Part shown: positions 34,119 to 45,405 of the stretch, piece after piece
Position numbering within the stretch: position 1 is the stretch's first letter
Layout of the letters: each line of letters starts with the position of its first letter
From: Euptelea pleiosperma
Taxonomy: Eukaryota; Streptophyta; Magnoliopsida; Ranunculales; Eupteleaceae
DNA: 64,000 bases
NCBI GenBank assembly: GCA_035048495.1
Contig: CM068540.1
Coordinates: 10,834,829-10,898,828, forward strand
Reading direction: 5' to 3'
Translations under genes and position numbers: made by a program
Notes under the pieces: generated by a model
Database searches by the model: none
What the model was told of the DNA's origin: nothing
The model's input: only the letters and a program-made list of their open reading frames with translations

Positions 34119-35354
34119 AAGTCTGAAAGTAGGTTTTTCCGCGTCGTTGATTACGGAAACCCTAGAATCAACAAGATTTGTAATTTGATCCGATTATCCT
34201 GCAAAATTGATAGATTTGTATAGGGATTCGTGTCGGATGTCGATCCGCACTCGGGATTAGTCGGATTAGCGCGAATAAGAACATAAAATGACAGATAATA
34301 TACAAGAGAAATGTGGAAAGATGAGAATGGCGAGTCGAGATTAAAAACACATCCAAGAGATCCAGAGAAGACTAAAATCATCAAACTCAAATTGCATTAA
34401 TTAAACTGTTGCTTACATGAAATAAATGATAGAAATAAATAAAGCGGTAAATCTATTCTAGAAAGCATGTAAGAAAGCATGTAAAGAGAATTTTTTAGAG
34501 AGAGAGGAAGAAGGTAGAGAGAGAATGTGCAACTAAAGGGGTTTCCTAGAGAGAGAATGAGGAGAAGATAGAGAAACTAGAGAGAGTCCTAGAGAGATGA
34601 GAGAGAAAATCAAATTTAGAGAAAGAAGTTAGAGGGAGAGAATTAAAATAAGAGAAACTCACCATCAAACTTACCGGAGAGGTTGATCAAGGTTTGTTTT
34701 GAAGATGGAATAGGGAATCTCGGTAGGCCTTGATGGAGAGCCCGTGTGTAGGATCCGTGGGTTGGCATTGGAGACGATGGAGAAACATGAACCAAGGCTG
34801 TAGGAGAGGGGTGTTGCACGTGCTGCCAGTTGTTAGAGAGATGGTGATATGGTGGACGGAGTTGCAGATACTACTGATTCGTGGGAGGTTGGAGAAGATG
34901 GCCGAATGATGAGACTGTGGTTGAATGATGAGACGGTGGTGCGGCTCCAATGGCAGTTGGCACAAACGGCTTAGAGAAAGGGCAGTGTTGATGGAGACGG
35001 TGGTGCTGTTGGAAAACAGCCACCGTGTGGGTTGAAGACGGTGGATGGCAGAAGGGAGAGGTGGCTGGTTTCAGTTCTTGAGAGGGGAGTAGACGTGAAG
35101 GAGAGAAGGGTGCATGCCGTTGCAGACCAGAAATCTAGAAGGGAGAGGAGTGGAATGAGGTGGCTCGCCGGAGTGGTGGTTCAGGGCGTTAAGATTTAGT
35201 AGGTTGCAGGTGTGGCAGCAGCAAGCTCGCCTAGAAGACGATGAACAGCAGCCCAAGGAGGTCGCCAGCGGTGATGGGAACAAGGTGAGTGATGTCTCCT
35301 TTTCTCTCCTCTTTTCTCTTTTTTTTTTTTTTTGTTTGTTTGCTGTGGAGAGAA

Positions 35355-35380
35355 CCGGAGTTGCAAACCTGCAACTCCGG
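35355..35380. repeat. GTTGCAG hairpin in the minus solo LTR
   Basis: Arms CCGGAGTTGCA and TGCAACTCCGG, 11 of 11 paired, loop AACC. Confidence 0.9.
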
Positions 35381-35526
35381 CTGATGGAGGAGGCGGTGGA
35401 GGATGTGCAGGTGAATGGGCGGCAGCAGCAAGGAAGAGAGGCAGACTAGACTCGTGGGGGGGGGGCAGTAAGAGATGGAGAAGGAAAGAGGGAATGAGGC
35501 GTGGGGAGACTGAACCAAAGCAGCAA

Positions 35527-35568
35527 CCGGAGTTGCAGGTGGCCGGAGTTGTAGACTTGCAACTCCGG
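35527..35568. repeat. GTTGCAG half-site plus hairpin
   Basis: A lone left arm CCGGAGTTGCAG (35527-35538) is followed by a full hairpin at 35543-35568 (CCGGAGTTGTA and TTGCAACTCCGG, one weak pair). Looks like a partial duplication. Confidence 0.85.
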
Positions 35569-35594
35569 TGAGTAGATTAAGACGAAGACAAAGA

Positions 35595-35603
35595 CGAAAA
35601 GGG

Positions 35604-35636
<33 letters not shown>

Positions 35637-35660
35637 AGAAGAAGAAGAAGAAGAAGAAGA
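35595..35660. repeat. GAA trinucleotide tract
   Basis: GAAGAAGAA tract of about 65 bases with occasional GAG/GGA, next to the hairpins; its counterparts are TTC tracts in plus-strand LTRs (for example 60060-60115). Encodes only low-complexity Arg/Lys/Glu runs. Confidence 0.9.
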
Positions 35661-35842
35661 GGAGGAACGGCCGGCGTACCAGTCCGGTGGTGGCTCGCCG
35701 GAGAGGAAGGAGTGGAGGAGAAGAAGAAGAAGAAGGAGAAGGAAGCGCCGAAAACGTCGGGGAAGTTTTGGGCGAAGGAGAGGAAGAGATGGGAGGGGGA
35801 TTAGGGTTCGAACGAACCCCTATCCTTCTCCTTTTAAAGCTT

Positions 35843-35868
35843 CCCTATTTCCTTTAATGGAAATAGGG
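35843..35868. repeat. 26-bp LTR palindrome (minus solo LTR)
   Basis: CCCTATTTCCTTT then AATGGAAATAGGG; a single mismatched pair (T against T) near the centre. Confidence 0.85.
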
Positions 35869-36883
35869 GATTTTTGAAAATAAAAAAATAAGAAAAATAA
35901 TTTTTTTTTTTTTTTTTAAGTAAAAACCTACTTTTCTATGGGGAATCTCCCCAATTAGTGGACCCCCCATTTAATTAAAATTATTTTGAAATTCGCGGGG
36001 TCCACTAACTGGTCGGACAGCGGGTCGATGAAGATGGGCCCGGCTATTGGCCCTCATGGATTGATGATGTCCATCGTCTCACAAGATGATGTGACAGACA
36101 GTCTGATGGCGATCGGATGGATGGTGACTTGATTGGGACTCAGATTGGTAGATCGACGGATCTAGAGAGATCCAACGGTTCGGTGGAAGATCCAACGGTC
36201 TGATTGAAGATCCAACGGTCAGAAAGCTAAGGGGGATGATACAGAGCCAATGGGCAGGAGTTCTGGGGTTAGGTCAGTAGATTCGAGGATCGAGAGATGA
36301 AAAGAGAGAGAATAAGGAGAGATGAGAGAGAAAGTATCAGAAAATAGAGAGAAAAGCACTGGCGGAGGGTCTGGAACCCTGGTCTTCACTGTGACCATCC
36401 TCACGCTTCTCCAATAGAGTCGACCATCATTCTTTGCTGACTCATGTGGCTTTAAACGCTTTGGTCCGTCTCTTGGTCATTGGCTCTCCTACTCTCTTCG
36501 TTCTTTGGGCCGACTTTTTGGTCCTCTTATTCAGCCCATATTTGGCCCATATCTTCTAGTCATAGCATGTGGGCTTGTTAAGCTTTGATAATGGGCTTTC
36601 ATGATCGATTTGGGCCCCCAAGTCTCGAGAATCGTCCCATCGGGGTTTCCTGCGACAGAAGAAGCGCGTAATGAGACTTTATCAGAACGGCTTAATATTT
36701 AGACTTCCGAAAATGTGTTTAATGCATGCAAATATACCATTTCGTCCAGAAAAGTGTGTTCTACGCAACAGAAGAGACTCTTACGTAGAAAAGTAGGTAA
36801 ATAGAGTATTTTACGTAGGAGAATGCAATAACGCTAAAAGGATAATTGCTTAAAATAAGCACTTTTGAGCGAATATCAAAGTC

Positions 36884-38299
36884 AGTATTGAGGATGTCAA
36901 TTTTTGTTTAAAGTTAGCGTTGAGTCAAGTCAAGCGTGACTACAGCAAGTTTGAAAACTCAGAAAAACTCATTTTCGGCGCAATTGTACACTATCAATAT
37001 CAGAGTCATCTTAAGTTTAGAAATTCTGGAGATCCTATGAGAATAATTGTGGAGACCTAACCCAGTGAGCTTTCGAGCCTTTAATTAATTCAGAGGGTTA
37101 TACAACAATTCTGAGTCACAAGATGACTCACTATTCTTCTTGCCCGCAATATTCGTTGAGAGATCTCATTACCCTTTTATTTGATCATGGAACTCGGAAC
37201 GACATCAAAATTAGATTACTACAACAGAACCTTCTCTGTATCTAGTCAAGACAGTATACATGATAGTGCAAACCCTAGAAAATGATTTAGGCCATTTTTC
37301 TGAACCATTCAGCCTTTTTACTCACCTGAATTATACTTCACTAGAAACCCTTTGAGCCATTCTATAAAAGCATTTTCTTTGTAAACCCATCACCCTAAAA
37401 CCCAGTCCAGCTACGAAGCATGACTGGCTATCCTTATTTTGAGATGGACAAAAGAATACCTGATGTGTGTATACCGTGAAAAGAAAAGTAAAGAAGAAAA
37501 ATCAAAAGTGGTTCAAGCAAAAAATAAAATATGGAAAGAAAGTATGAAAAAGAGCTGAAAATAAATTGAGCAGTCTCAGAAATATCTAGAAAAAGAGAAA
37601 AATATGAAAAAAAAGGAAAAAGAACCAGATAATGGTGCTACATCGTAGAAAAAATACAAGAAAATAGAGATATTCTCTCAAGATCTTTGAAATCCTGTAT
37701 CCCTTTATTTTTCTACACCGGACCTAAGCCTCATTATAACCCAGGAAAGTCCTATTTGATTCTAGGATAGCACGATCATAAAATGTGGAGATTGGAGAAG
37801 GAGAAGCTATAGAGTTTGATCTGACGTTCCCGAGTGAAGTAGTATTCCAATCATGAGATCTTTTTCTGTTAAAGATATCCTTCCTTTAAATAATACATAT
37901 GTGAGATCTTTGCTTTCATATATCAACACATCTCCTCACATATAAATTGAGAGAAAAGAAGAAAATCCTTCTTGTGTGATTCTATTCTGAGTGCTAAACA
38001 TGTGAGATTTGAGGTCGAGGCATAAGAACTTAGAGGTGATCTAGAAGTCTTAACTCTTGGATGATGAAAATGTTGAGCACACACACACACGTAGAGTCTG
38101 ACTATTCTGGGTCATGATTATCAGTCTGTAGTCTTGCCAAAACTTTCAAACTCTTCGCTAGCATGTAACTGTTTTTGCATCCATTCAATGATTTGACGAA
38201 TGGCATTTCCCTAAGCTAATATGAAAAAGTGTGCAGCATGTGCAGAGCCTTTTTAAACTCATTTATTTCGCACTAATTGCCAAGGATTGGTAATATGCT
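36884..38299 (+). other. 3' non-coding region of the Athila-like element, part 2
   Basis: Continues the region cut at 34118. AT-rich and without a coding frame. It matches 50253-51840 in inverse orientation, for example the GTGTGTGTG/ACACACAC runs and text around CTCATGATTGGAAT. No envelope-like gene. Confidence 0.75.
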
Positions 38300-38311
38300 A
38301 GTTGGGGGTTG
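38300..38311 (+). other. Polypurine tract of the Athila-like element
   Basis: AGTTGGGGGTTG directly before the 3' LTR start at 38312. The same sequence, inverted, precedes the LTR at 50241. Confidence 0.8.
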
Positions 38312-39334
38312 TGATATTCGCTCAAAAGTGCTTATTTTAAGCAATTATCCTTTTAGCATTATCGCATTCTCCTACGTAAAATGCTCTATTTATCTACTTT
38401 TCTACATAAGAGTCTATTTCATTGCGTAGAACACACTTTTCTGGACAAAATGGTATATTTGCATGCATTAAACGTATTTCTGGAAGTCTAGGTATAAAGA
38501 CGTTATGATCAAGTCTCATTATGTGCTTTTTTTTCTTACAGAAAACTTGATCGGGCTATTTTCGAGACTTGCGGGCCCACGATCAACCACAGAAGCCTAA
38601 TATCAAAGCTTGAAGGGCCACAGGCTATGACTAAAAGATATGGGCCAAATATGGGCTGAATAAGAGAACAAAAAAGTCAGCCCAAAGAACGAAGAGAGTA
38701 GGAGAGCCAATGACCAAGAGATGGACCAAAGCGTTTAAAGCCATATGAGTCTGCAAGGAATGATGGTCTATTCTACTGGAGAAGTGTGAGGATGGTCACA
38801 ATGAAGACCAGGGTTCCAGACCCTCTGCCAATACTTTTATCTCCATTTTCTGATATTTTCTCTCCTCCCCTAATTTTCTATCTCTCTTCATCTCTCGGTC
38901 CTCGGATCTATTGACCTAATCCCAGAACTCCTGCCCATTGGCTTTGTTTCATCTTCCTTAGCTTTTTGACCGTTGGATCTTCAATTGGACCGTTGGATCT
39001 TCCACCGGACCGTTGGATCTCTCTAGATCCGTTGATTTACCAATCTGTGTCCCAATCAAGTCACCATCCATCCGATCGTCATCAAATTGTTTGTCATATT
39101 ATCTTGTGAGACGATGGACATCATCAATCCTTGTGGACTAGTAGCCGGGCCCATCATCACCGACCCGTGGCCCGACCATTTAGTGGACCTCGCGATTTTC
39201 AAATGCTTTAAATTAATTATTTTTAAATAAAAAAGGGGGGTCCACTAAATGGGAAAATTCCCCAAAAAAAAAGTAAGGTTTTACTAAATAAAAAAAAAAA
39301 ATTATTTTTCTTATTTTTTTATTTTCGAAAAATC

Positions 39335-39360
39335 CCCTATTTCCTTTAAAGGAAATAGGG
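39335..39360. repeat. 26-bp LTR palindrome, perfect (3' LTR)
   Basis: CCCTATTTCCTTT is followed directly by its exact reverse complement. Compared with the copy at 59814, the central bases changed symmetrically (CATTAATG versus CTTTAAAG). Confidence 0.9.
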
Positions 39361-39651
39361 AAGCTTTTTAAGGGGAAGAGAAGGGTTCGTTGGAACCCTA
39401 ATCCCCCTGCCTTCTCTTTAATCCCCTTTCCCCCTCTCCTCCTCTCCTTTTCCCCTTTCTCCCTTCTCCTTCTTGAGCTCTGCCCCTTCTTCTCTGGCGA
39501 TCGGATTGCCGGCCAACTGGTGGGCATCTTCTTCTTCTTCTTCTTCTTCTGGTTTTCTCTCCACAGCACTGGCAAAAATCTACAGGTGATCTACACCCCG
39601 TCCAAGTGCCGCCCTTCTTCCTCTCTTCCTTCATCTTCTTCTTCTTTTATC

Positions 39652-39680
39652 GTCAGAGTTGCTGGTCTGCAACTCCAGCG
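39652..39680. repeat. GTTGCAG hairpin, decayed (3' LTR)
   Basis: CAGAGTTGCTGG then TCTGCAACTCCAG: the left arm keeps AGTTGC and the right arm GCAACT, outer pairs altered. Confidence 0.65.
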
Positions 39681-41006
39681 AACCAGCAAAATCCGGCTGT
39701 CCTTTCTCCTTCTTCTTCTGCTTATTCTCTTCTTCTTTATCTTCTTCATCTCCCACTCTACCGCTGCTGCACCACGACCAGAAGACCATCCTCCTTGCTG
39801 TTCTTTTGGAACGTCTGCACCTCCTCAAGAACCAGCACTGCCTCGCCCTTTTCTAGCCACCGGACTGCAACCACGACCTGCAACTTCACAAGTGCAGACC
39901 ATGTTTCTTCCTTAACGGTTGCACACCAGCAACCTCCATCTCCCTTGCCACCTGCAGCTCCCTTCCAACGACCACAACTCTTCTTCCACGTTCTTTCTCT
40001 CCACCGTCTCCATCCTCTCGCTCTCCTTCCAATCCCAACCGTCCTTACCCCCTTTCTGCCCTTTTTCTCTGACTGAAAAAGAAAGGATAAACAAAAAAGA
40101 AAAAAAAAGAAAGAGGAGAAGAAGAAGAGTAGAGGAGGAACACCCACCTGCTGGTTCTCCTCCACCTTGCATCACCGCCAGCCACTGCATCCTGCATCTC
40201 CACCACCGCCTGAAGTTTCCCCCCCTAGTGCACCACCGTTTTCCCATCTCCACTGGCCACCTGCAGATCTGAACGCCGTGGACCTGCTCCTCTTGCTAGT
40301 CTTCCGAACGGACTACAAATCCCACCATTAACACCGGCCATCACCTTCATCCATGGTAAGAACCCCTTCTACTTACCTTTCCTCTTCTCCATTCCACAAA
40401 CGATACCTATTCAGCCATCATTCCGGTAAGTTACAAAGGTGAGGACTTTCTTCTTCTTCTCTCTAACCTTCTCTATTCTCTTTCTAGCTTTACTTTCTCT
40501 CTCTAACCTTTTTATTTCTTTCTTTCTCTAAATCTCATTTCATCTCTCTAGATTTGACTTTATCTCTCTAGATTTTTCTTCTAGTTTCTCTCTCTAGCTT
40601 CTTCTCTTTCTTTTAATGCTTTCTAGGCTAGTGTTTGTTTTTGTTGGTGCAATGTGTAAACACTCTTTGATTACTTAATAAATCTAGTTTGATTAACATG
40701 TTTTGATGCTTTTGTTTAATTCTTCTCAATTAGTGCATTACAGTCGATGATAATCCTAAATTTCCAAAAAGAATATTTTAAAATCATTCATACCACCCTT
40801 CTCATCCCACCGCCATTCTAAGCAAAAGAATCCGTCATTTCATGTGTTTGAATTGCGCTAACTTACCCCGAGTGCGGATCGACATCCGACACGAGCCACT
40901 GTGCAAAATTGCTCATTTTACAGGTTACAAGTCTCGGATAATTACAAAAAGTGTTCATTTTAGGGTTTCTGTAACCAACGATGCGGAAAACCCTACTTTC
41001 AATATC

Positions 41007-41271
41007 GATGACTGAGATTAACTCCCACCTGATTTTGACAAACACTTTGTCAGAAAGTGCCATGGGCATGGGCCACCTACGCATATAACAAGACAACTCT
41101 GTTGTTTTCTCTTATGTTATCAGTCTATCTAATGTGGACGGTTAGATAAAGAGTGGTTGAGATCAAATCCATCGATCTAATGTGGATGGTTAGATTTCAG
41201 CCACTCAATCCGCCTCATTTAACCTCAATTTATTTAAAATTTGAATTTACACACTATTATTTTTTGTTATT
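41007..41271. repeat. Second ~670-bp tandem copy, part 2 of 3
   Basis: Continues the unit broken at 20241 (compare 19569-19835: TGAGATTAACTCCCACCTG, ATCTAATGTGGACGGTTAG). Broken again at 41271 by a solo LTR. Confidence 0.85.
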
Positions 41272-42923
41272 TGAAAATAGGGTTTTTCTGCGTCGTTGGT
41301 TACGGAAACCCTAGAATCAACAAGATTTGTAATTTGATCCGATTATCCTGCAAAATTTAGAATTCTTGCACAGTGGGAAGTTTCGGATGTCGATCCACAC
41401 TCGGGATTAGTAGCGCAGACAAGAACATAAAATGACAAATTTTTCCACAAAAAATGATAAAAATAAAGGATGGAGGGGTGAGAGTGATGATCACGAGATT
41501 TAAAAATCTATTTTCTTAGAGAGAGAATTTATCAAAAAGCATATAGAATGATCAACAATAACAAATTGCCCAAAAAAAAATAACTATTTTATTATTTGAA
41601 ATAAAAGTTGCTTACATTGCTTGAATGAAAGACTAATCTAATAGAGAGAAAGAAAGCATTATTCTAGAGAGAGAAAGGGAGGAGAGAGAGAGAAAGGGAG
41701 AAAGTTCTAGAGAGAGAAACTATGGTAAAAAAATGTTTTACCTTCAACTTATTTGGAGAGATAAGATCTGCCCGGTGAGTGGTTCGCTGGTGGTGTTGAC
41801 TGTAGATGCAGTCATTAATGGCTTGGACGAGGTTGTGGAGGGGATGTTGATGCTGAACGGTGATGGAGGTAGCAGCTGTTGCAGGTCACCAGGAAGGATC
41901 TATTTCGTGTTGCAGCTTTGGAGGAGCAACCCAGCAATGAAAAACGTGAAGAAGCTTGCTGATGTGGTGGTGTTTGGCAGGTGCGTGGGATAGTTCGGGA
42001 TGGGCTGAGCACACCCAACCGTCTCTTTTCTTCTCCTCTTTCTCTATTTTTTTTTTCTTTTTTTTTTTTTGGTTTTTCCTTGGGTTTAGCGGTGAGGAAG
42101 AAGAGAGGGATGATGGTGGCTGAGAGAGAGGCGGCAAGGGAGGATAAAAGTCAGCCACGCAGTCCTCCAATGGTGGTTTTTAACGGTGAAGGCAGCAAGG
42201 CAGAGGCAATGCAGGGACTGGTGTTGGACGGCTAGCAGCAAGGTGAGGACGGTCTCGCCTCCTCCTCCTCTTTCTAGAGAATGGGCTAACGGCTGGGGTT
42301 TGTAGATGAAGAGAGGGACGTGCTGGAGAATGGAGGGGGCGGTTTTAATGGAGGTACAAGGAATGGCAGTATGCAGTTGCAGGTTTTGCAACTATGGAGG
42401 AGGGTGACGGTGGTGCAAAGAAGATGGAACGGCTAGGGGGAGAAGAGAGGAGCATGGAGTCCAGATCTGCAAAGTAGGACGTCCAAGACTACTTGCTGGA
42501 GATGGTGGTTCCAACGAGTGCCAAGGAGGGAAGCTAACAGCTTCCTCCTTATCTCTTCTCCTTCTTCCACTCTTTTTCTCTTTTTTTTTTTTTGGAAAAC
42601 GGTAGAGAGAGGTGAGGTGCAGGCGGTAATAGCAGTGTTGGGTGGGACACCTGCAGAGGACGGTGGCCTGAGGTGTGGTGAAGAAGATGGAGATGGTGGT
42701 TTCGATCGGGATGCACAGCACTTGTAGCAGTTTGTGGAGGTGGTTCAGATGCTGGCCGGAGTTGCATAGTGGGGCGGTGTGGATGAGGACGGTGCTGGCG
42801 AGGTGAACAGGGTGTTGATCGTAGCAAGCAAGAGCAGCCGCTCTCCTTAGAGAAGAAGACAGCTAGAGAACGTGGGATGCTGGACTGGAGGACGTGGGGC
42901 AGTGCACCTGCTGTGGTAGTGGC

Positions 42924-42948
42924 CGGAGTTGCAGGCTGCAACTCCGGT
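42924..42948. repeat. GTTGCAG hairpin, perfect 25-mer
   Basis: CCGGAGTTGCAG, one central G, CTGCAACTCCGG: all 12 pairs match. The best conserved example together with 60161-60185. Confidence 0.95.
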
Positions 42949-43108
42949 GGAAGATGGTGAAGAAGATGACGAAGAGGGTGGAAGAAGAAGAGGAGGAAGA
43001 AGGAGAAAGAAGGAGCGAAAATGTGGTGGGGTTTTTTGGGGAGAGAAGGGAGCAATCAGGAGGGGGATTAGGGTTCCAAAGAACCCTTCTCCTTCCCCTT
43101 TTAAAGCT

Positions 43109-43136
43109 CCCTAGTTTCCATTAATGGAAATTAGGG
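43109..43136. repeat. LTR palindrome, 28-bp variant
   Basis: CCCTAGTTTCCATT then AATGGAAATTAGGG; one mismatched pair (G against T). One extra base in each arm relative to other copies. Confidence 0.85.
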
Positions 43137-43540
43137 AATTTTTGAAATAAAAAAATATATATATTTTTTTTAAGTAAAACACTCCTTTTCTATGGGGAAT
43201 CTCCCCATTTAGTAGACCCCCCATTTTTTAAAATTTAATTAAAATTATTTGGAAATTCACGGGGTCCACTAACTGATAGGACTGCGGGTCGATGATGATG
43301 GGCCCGGCTACTGGTCCACATGGATTGATGATGTCCATCGTCTCACAAGATGATGTGACAGACAGTCTGATGGCGATCGAATGGATGGTGACTTGATTGG
43401 GACCCAGATTGGTAGATCGACGGATCTAGAGAGATCCAACGGTCCGATTGAAGATCCAACAGTCCGATGGAAGATCCAACGGTCAGAAAGCTAAGGGAGA
43501 TGAGATAGAGTCGATGGGCAGGAGTTTTGGGGTTAGGTCA

Positions 43541-43861
43541 GTAGATTCGAGGATCGAGAGATGAAGAGAGAGAGAGAATAAGGAGAGATGAGAGAGAAAG
43601 TATCAAAAAAATGGAAAAAAGTATTGGCAGAGGGTCTGGAACCCTGGTCTTCACTGTGACCATCCTCATGCTTCTCCAGTAGAGTAGACTATCATTCCTT
43701 GCTAGATTCGAGGATCGAGAGATGAAGAGAGAGAGAATAAGGAGAGATGAGAGAGAAAGTATCAAAAAAATGAAAAAAAGTATTGGCAGAGGGTCTGGAA
43801 CCCTGGTCTTCACTGTGACCATCCTCATGCTTCTCCAGTAGAGTAGACTATCATTCCTTGC
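43541..43861 (-). repeat. ~160-bp tandem duplication inside a solo LTR
   Basis: The block from TAGATTCGAGGATCGAGAG to GACTATCATTCCTTGC occurs twice in a row, nearly identical, sharing CCTTGC/TTGCT at the junction. Recent, because only small differences separate the copies. Confidence 0.9.
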
Positions 43862-44308
43862 TGACTCATGTGGCTTTAAACGCTTTGGTCCGTCTCTTGG
43901 TCATTGGCTCTCCTGTTCTCTTCGTTCTTTGGGCCGGCTTTTTGGTCCTCCTATTCAGCCCATAGTTGGCCCATATCTTTTAGTCATAGCATGTGGGCTC
44001 TTTAAGCTTTGATAATGGGCTTTCCTGATTGATGTGGGCTTGCAAGTCTCGAGAATTGTCCCATCGGGGTTTCCTGGAATAGAAGAAGCGCGTAATGAGA
44101 CTTAATCAGAACGGCTTAATATCTAGACTTCTAAAAATGTGTTTAATGCATGCAAATATACCATTTCGTCTAGAAAAGTGTGTTCTACGCAATGGGATAG
44201 ACTCTTACGTAGAAAAGTGGATAATTAGAGCAGTTTTACGTAGGAGAGTGCGATAACGCTAAAAGGATAATTGCTTAAAATAAGCACTTTTGAGCGAATA
44301 TCATTATT

Positions 44309-44455
44309 CTCATTTCTCCCTCTGTGCGTGACAATCCGTTATAATGAAAAATGGTAATGCCCTAGTCCGTTATACCGTTTGAGTGCCGAAGGCACCCAAT
44401 TTTGCAAACACTTTTGTCGGAGAGTGCCGTGGGCACGGGCCATTTACCAGTATAT
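44309..44455. repeat. Second ~670-bp tandem copy, part 3 of 3
   Basis: Ends the split unit, with TTTCTCCCTCTGTGCGT, GTGCCGAAGGCACCC and GGGCACGGGCCATTTACCAG, followed by a (TA)n run. Confidence 0.85.
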
Positions 44456-44655
44456 ATATATATATTGAGACCGACATGTGTAGTCTATGTGAGCTCCAAT
44501 ATCAAGTATATATGATGGGTTGGTGACGCACCCAATCATAACTCCAATAGTGGTATCTGTGGGTACTATAATTTGACATCTATGGCATGTGGTAGATACG
44601 GGGTAGAACAGTCCTTCATTGGATGATCCATAAGAGTACTGACCAGCTGGTGGCC
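44456..44655. other. Short stretch of unknown origin
   Basis: Two hundred bases between the tandem repeat and the next LTR. No similarity to other parts of the window that I can see and no ORF. Confidence 0.4.
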
Positions 44656-45001
44656 TGAAAGTAGGGTTTTTTCATGTCGTCAATTCAGAAACCCTAACTT
44701 CAACAATATTTGTAAAATCCGATTATCTGCAAAATATAACTTGTATAGCAGTACGTGTCGGATGTCGATCCGCACTCGGTGTGAGTTAGCGCAATAAGGA
44801 ATTAAAACTGACAAATAATATATAGAGAAAAATGAGAATGGTGGAAGAGATGAAAAGGGCGAGTCGATTTAAAAACAACATTCATTTGAGATTCAGAACA
44901 CCAAAATATCAAAATCAACTTCATTAATCATCAAAGAGTGCGTACATTAATCAAAATAACAGAAATAAAGAAAGCATGTAAAGAGTTGAGAGATAAAGAG
45001 G

Positions 45002-45405
45002 TAAGGGAAAGAAACGCCCATTGAAATCTCGGAGCTAAGGGCGCTACCGATCAAGAAGAGGATCGTCTAAGACTTCGATGAATGCTTCAATCGTGGAGAA
45101 GGGTTTTGACAAAGAAGTATCCCATGACCTTTGGAACTAAGGGCGCTACCGATCAAGAAGAGGACCGTCCAAATTTCATGGAATGCTGCTCAATCGAGAG
45201 AAGGGGTAAGGGAAAGAAACGTCCATTGAAATCTCAGAGCTAAGGGCACTACCGATCAAGAAAAGGATCGTCCAAGATTCCGATGAATGCTTCAATCAAG
45301 AGAAGGGTTTTGACAGAGAATTATCCCATGACCTTTTGATCTAAGGGCGCTACCGATCAAGAAGAGGATCGTCCAAATTTCATGGAATGCTGCTCAATCA
45401 TGGAA
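45002..45405. repeat. ~200-bp tandem duplication with inner repeats
   Basis: Two units beginning GTAAGGGAAAGAAACG and ending near TGCTGCTCAATC. Inside each, CTAAGGGCGCTACCGATCAA with GAAGAGGATCGTCC occurs twice, giving four copies in all. Confidence 0.9.

Larger units (their letters stand above)
34124..36878 (-). repeat. Solo LTR, minus strand, 2.75 kb
   Basis: Read on the minus strand it starts TGATATTCGCTC at 36878 and ends CTACTTTCA at 34124. Perfect 5-bp duplication aagtc at 34119-34123 and 36879-36883. Carries the inverse of the GACCGTTGGATCT array, the palindrome at 35843, a long GAA tract (35595-35660) and hairpins at 35355 and 35543. Confidence 0.95.
20242..41001 (+). mobile_element. 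Complete Athila-like Ty3/gypsy retrotransposon with nested insertions
   Basis: Bounded by LTRs beginning TGATATTCGCTC (20242-22953 and 38312-41001) and by a perfect 5-bp target duplication atatc (20237-20241, 41002-41006). Between them lie a primer-binding site, a 2.1-kb leader (including the MITE), gag-pol, a 3' non-coding region and a polypurine tract. Order RT-RNaseH-integrase, the Gag type and the LRSGK motif point to the Athila/Tat branch. Subtracting three nested insertions (22976-23402, 30306-33085, 34124-36878, with their duplications) leaves about 14.8 kb. No envelope-like ORF was found in the 3' region. Non-autonomous through many stops. Confidence 0.95.
38312..41001 (+). repeat. 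3' LTR of the Athila-like element
   Basis: 2690 bases from TGATATTCGCTC to CTACTTTCA, then target duplication atatc. Lacks CTCATCTCTCCTTATT near 38880 present in the 5' LTR, and has fewer changes in the hairpin region. Confidence 0.95.
41272..44303 (-). repeat. Solo LTR, minus strand, 3.03 kb
   Basis: Minus-strand start TGATATTCGCTC at 44303, end AAACCCTATTTTCA at 41272, perfect duplication ttatt (41267-41271, 44304-44308). Longer than its relatives, partly through an internal 160-bp duplication (43541-43861). Holds one perfect hairpin (42924) and one palindrome (43109). Confidence 0.95.

Noticed and set aside
35568..35804. Arg/Lys/Glu-rich ORFs in GAA tracts (also 21238-21699, 39213-39575, 59825-60124)
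   Set aside because: Translations of simple repeats in LTRs, on both strands, with no conserved domain or start context.
36884..38299. Possible envelope-like gene in the Athila 3' region
   Set aside because: No ORF above background in any frame, and the same region is equally non-coding in the minus-strand relative.
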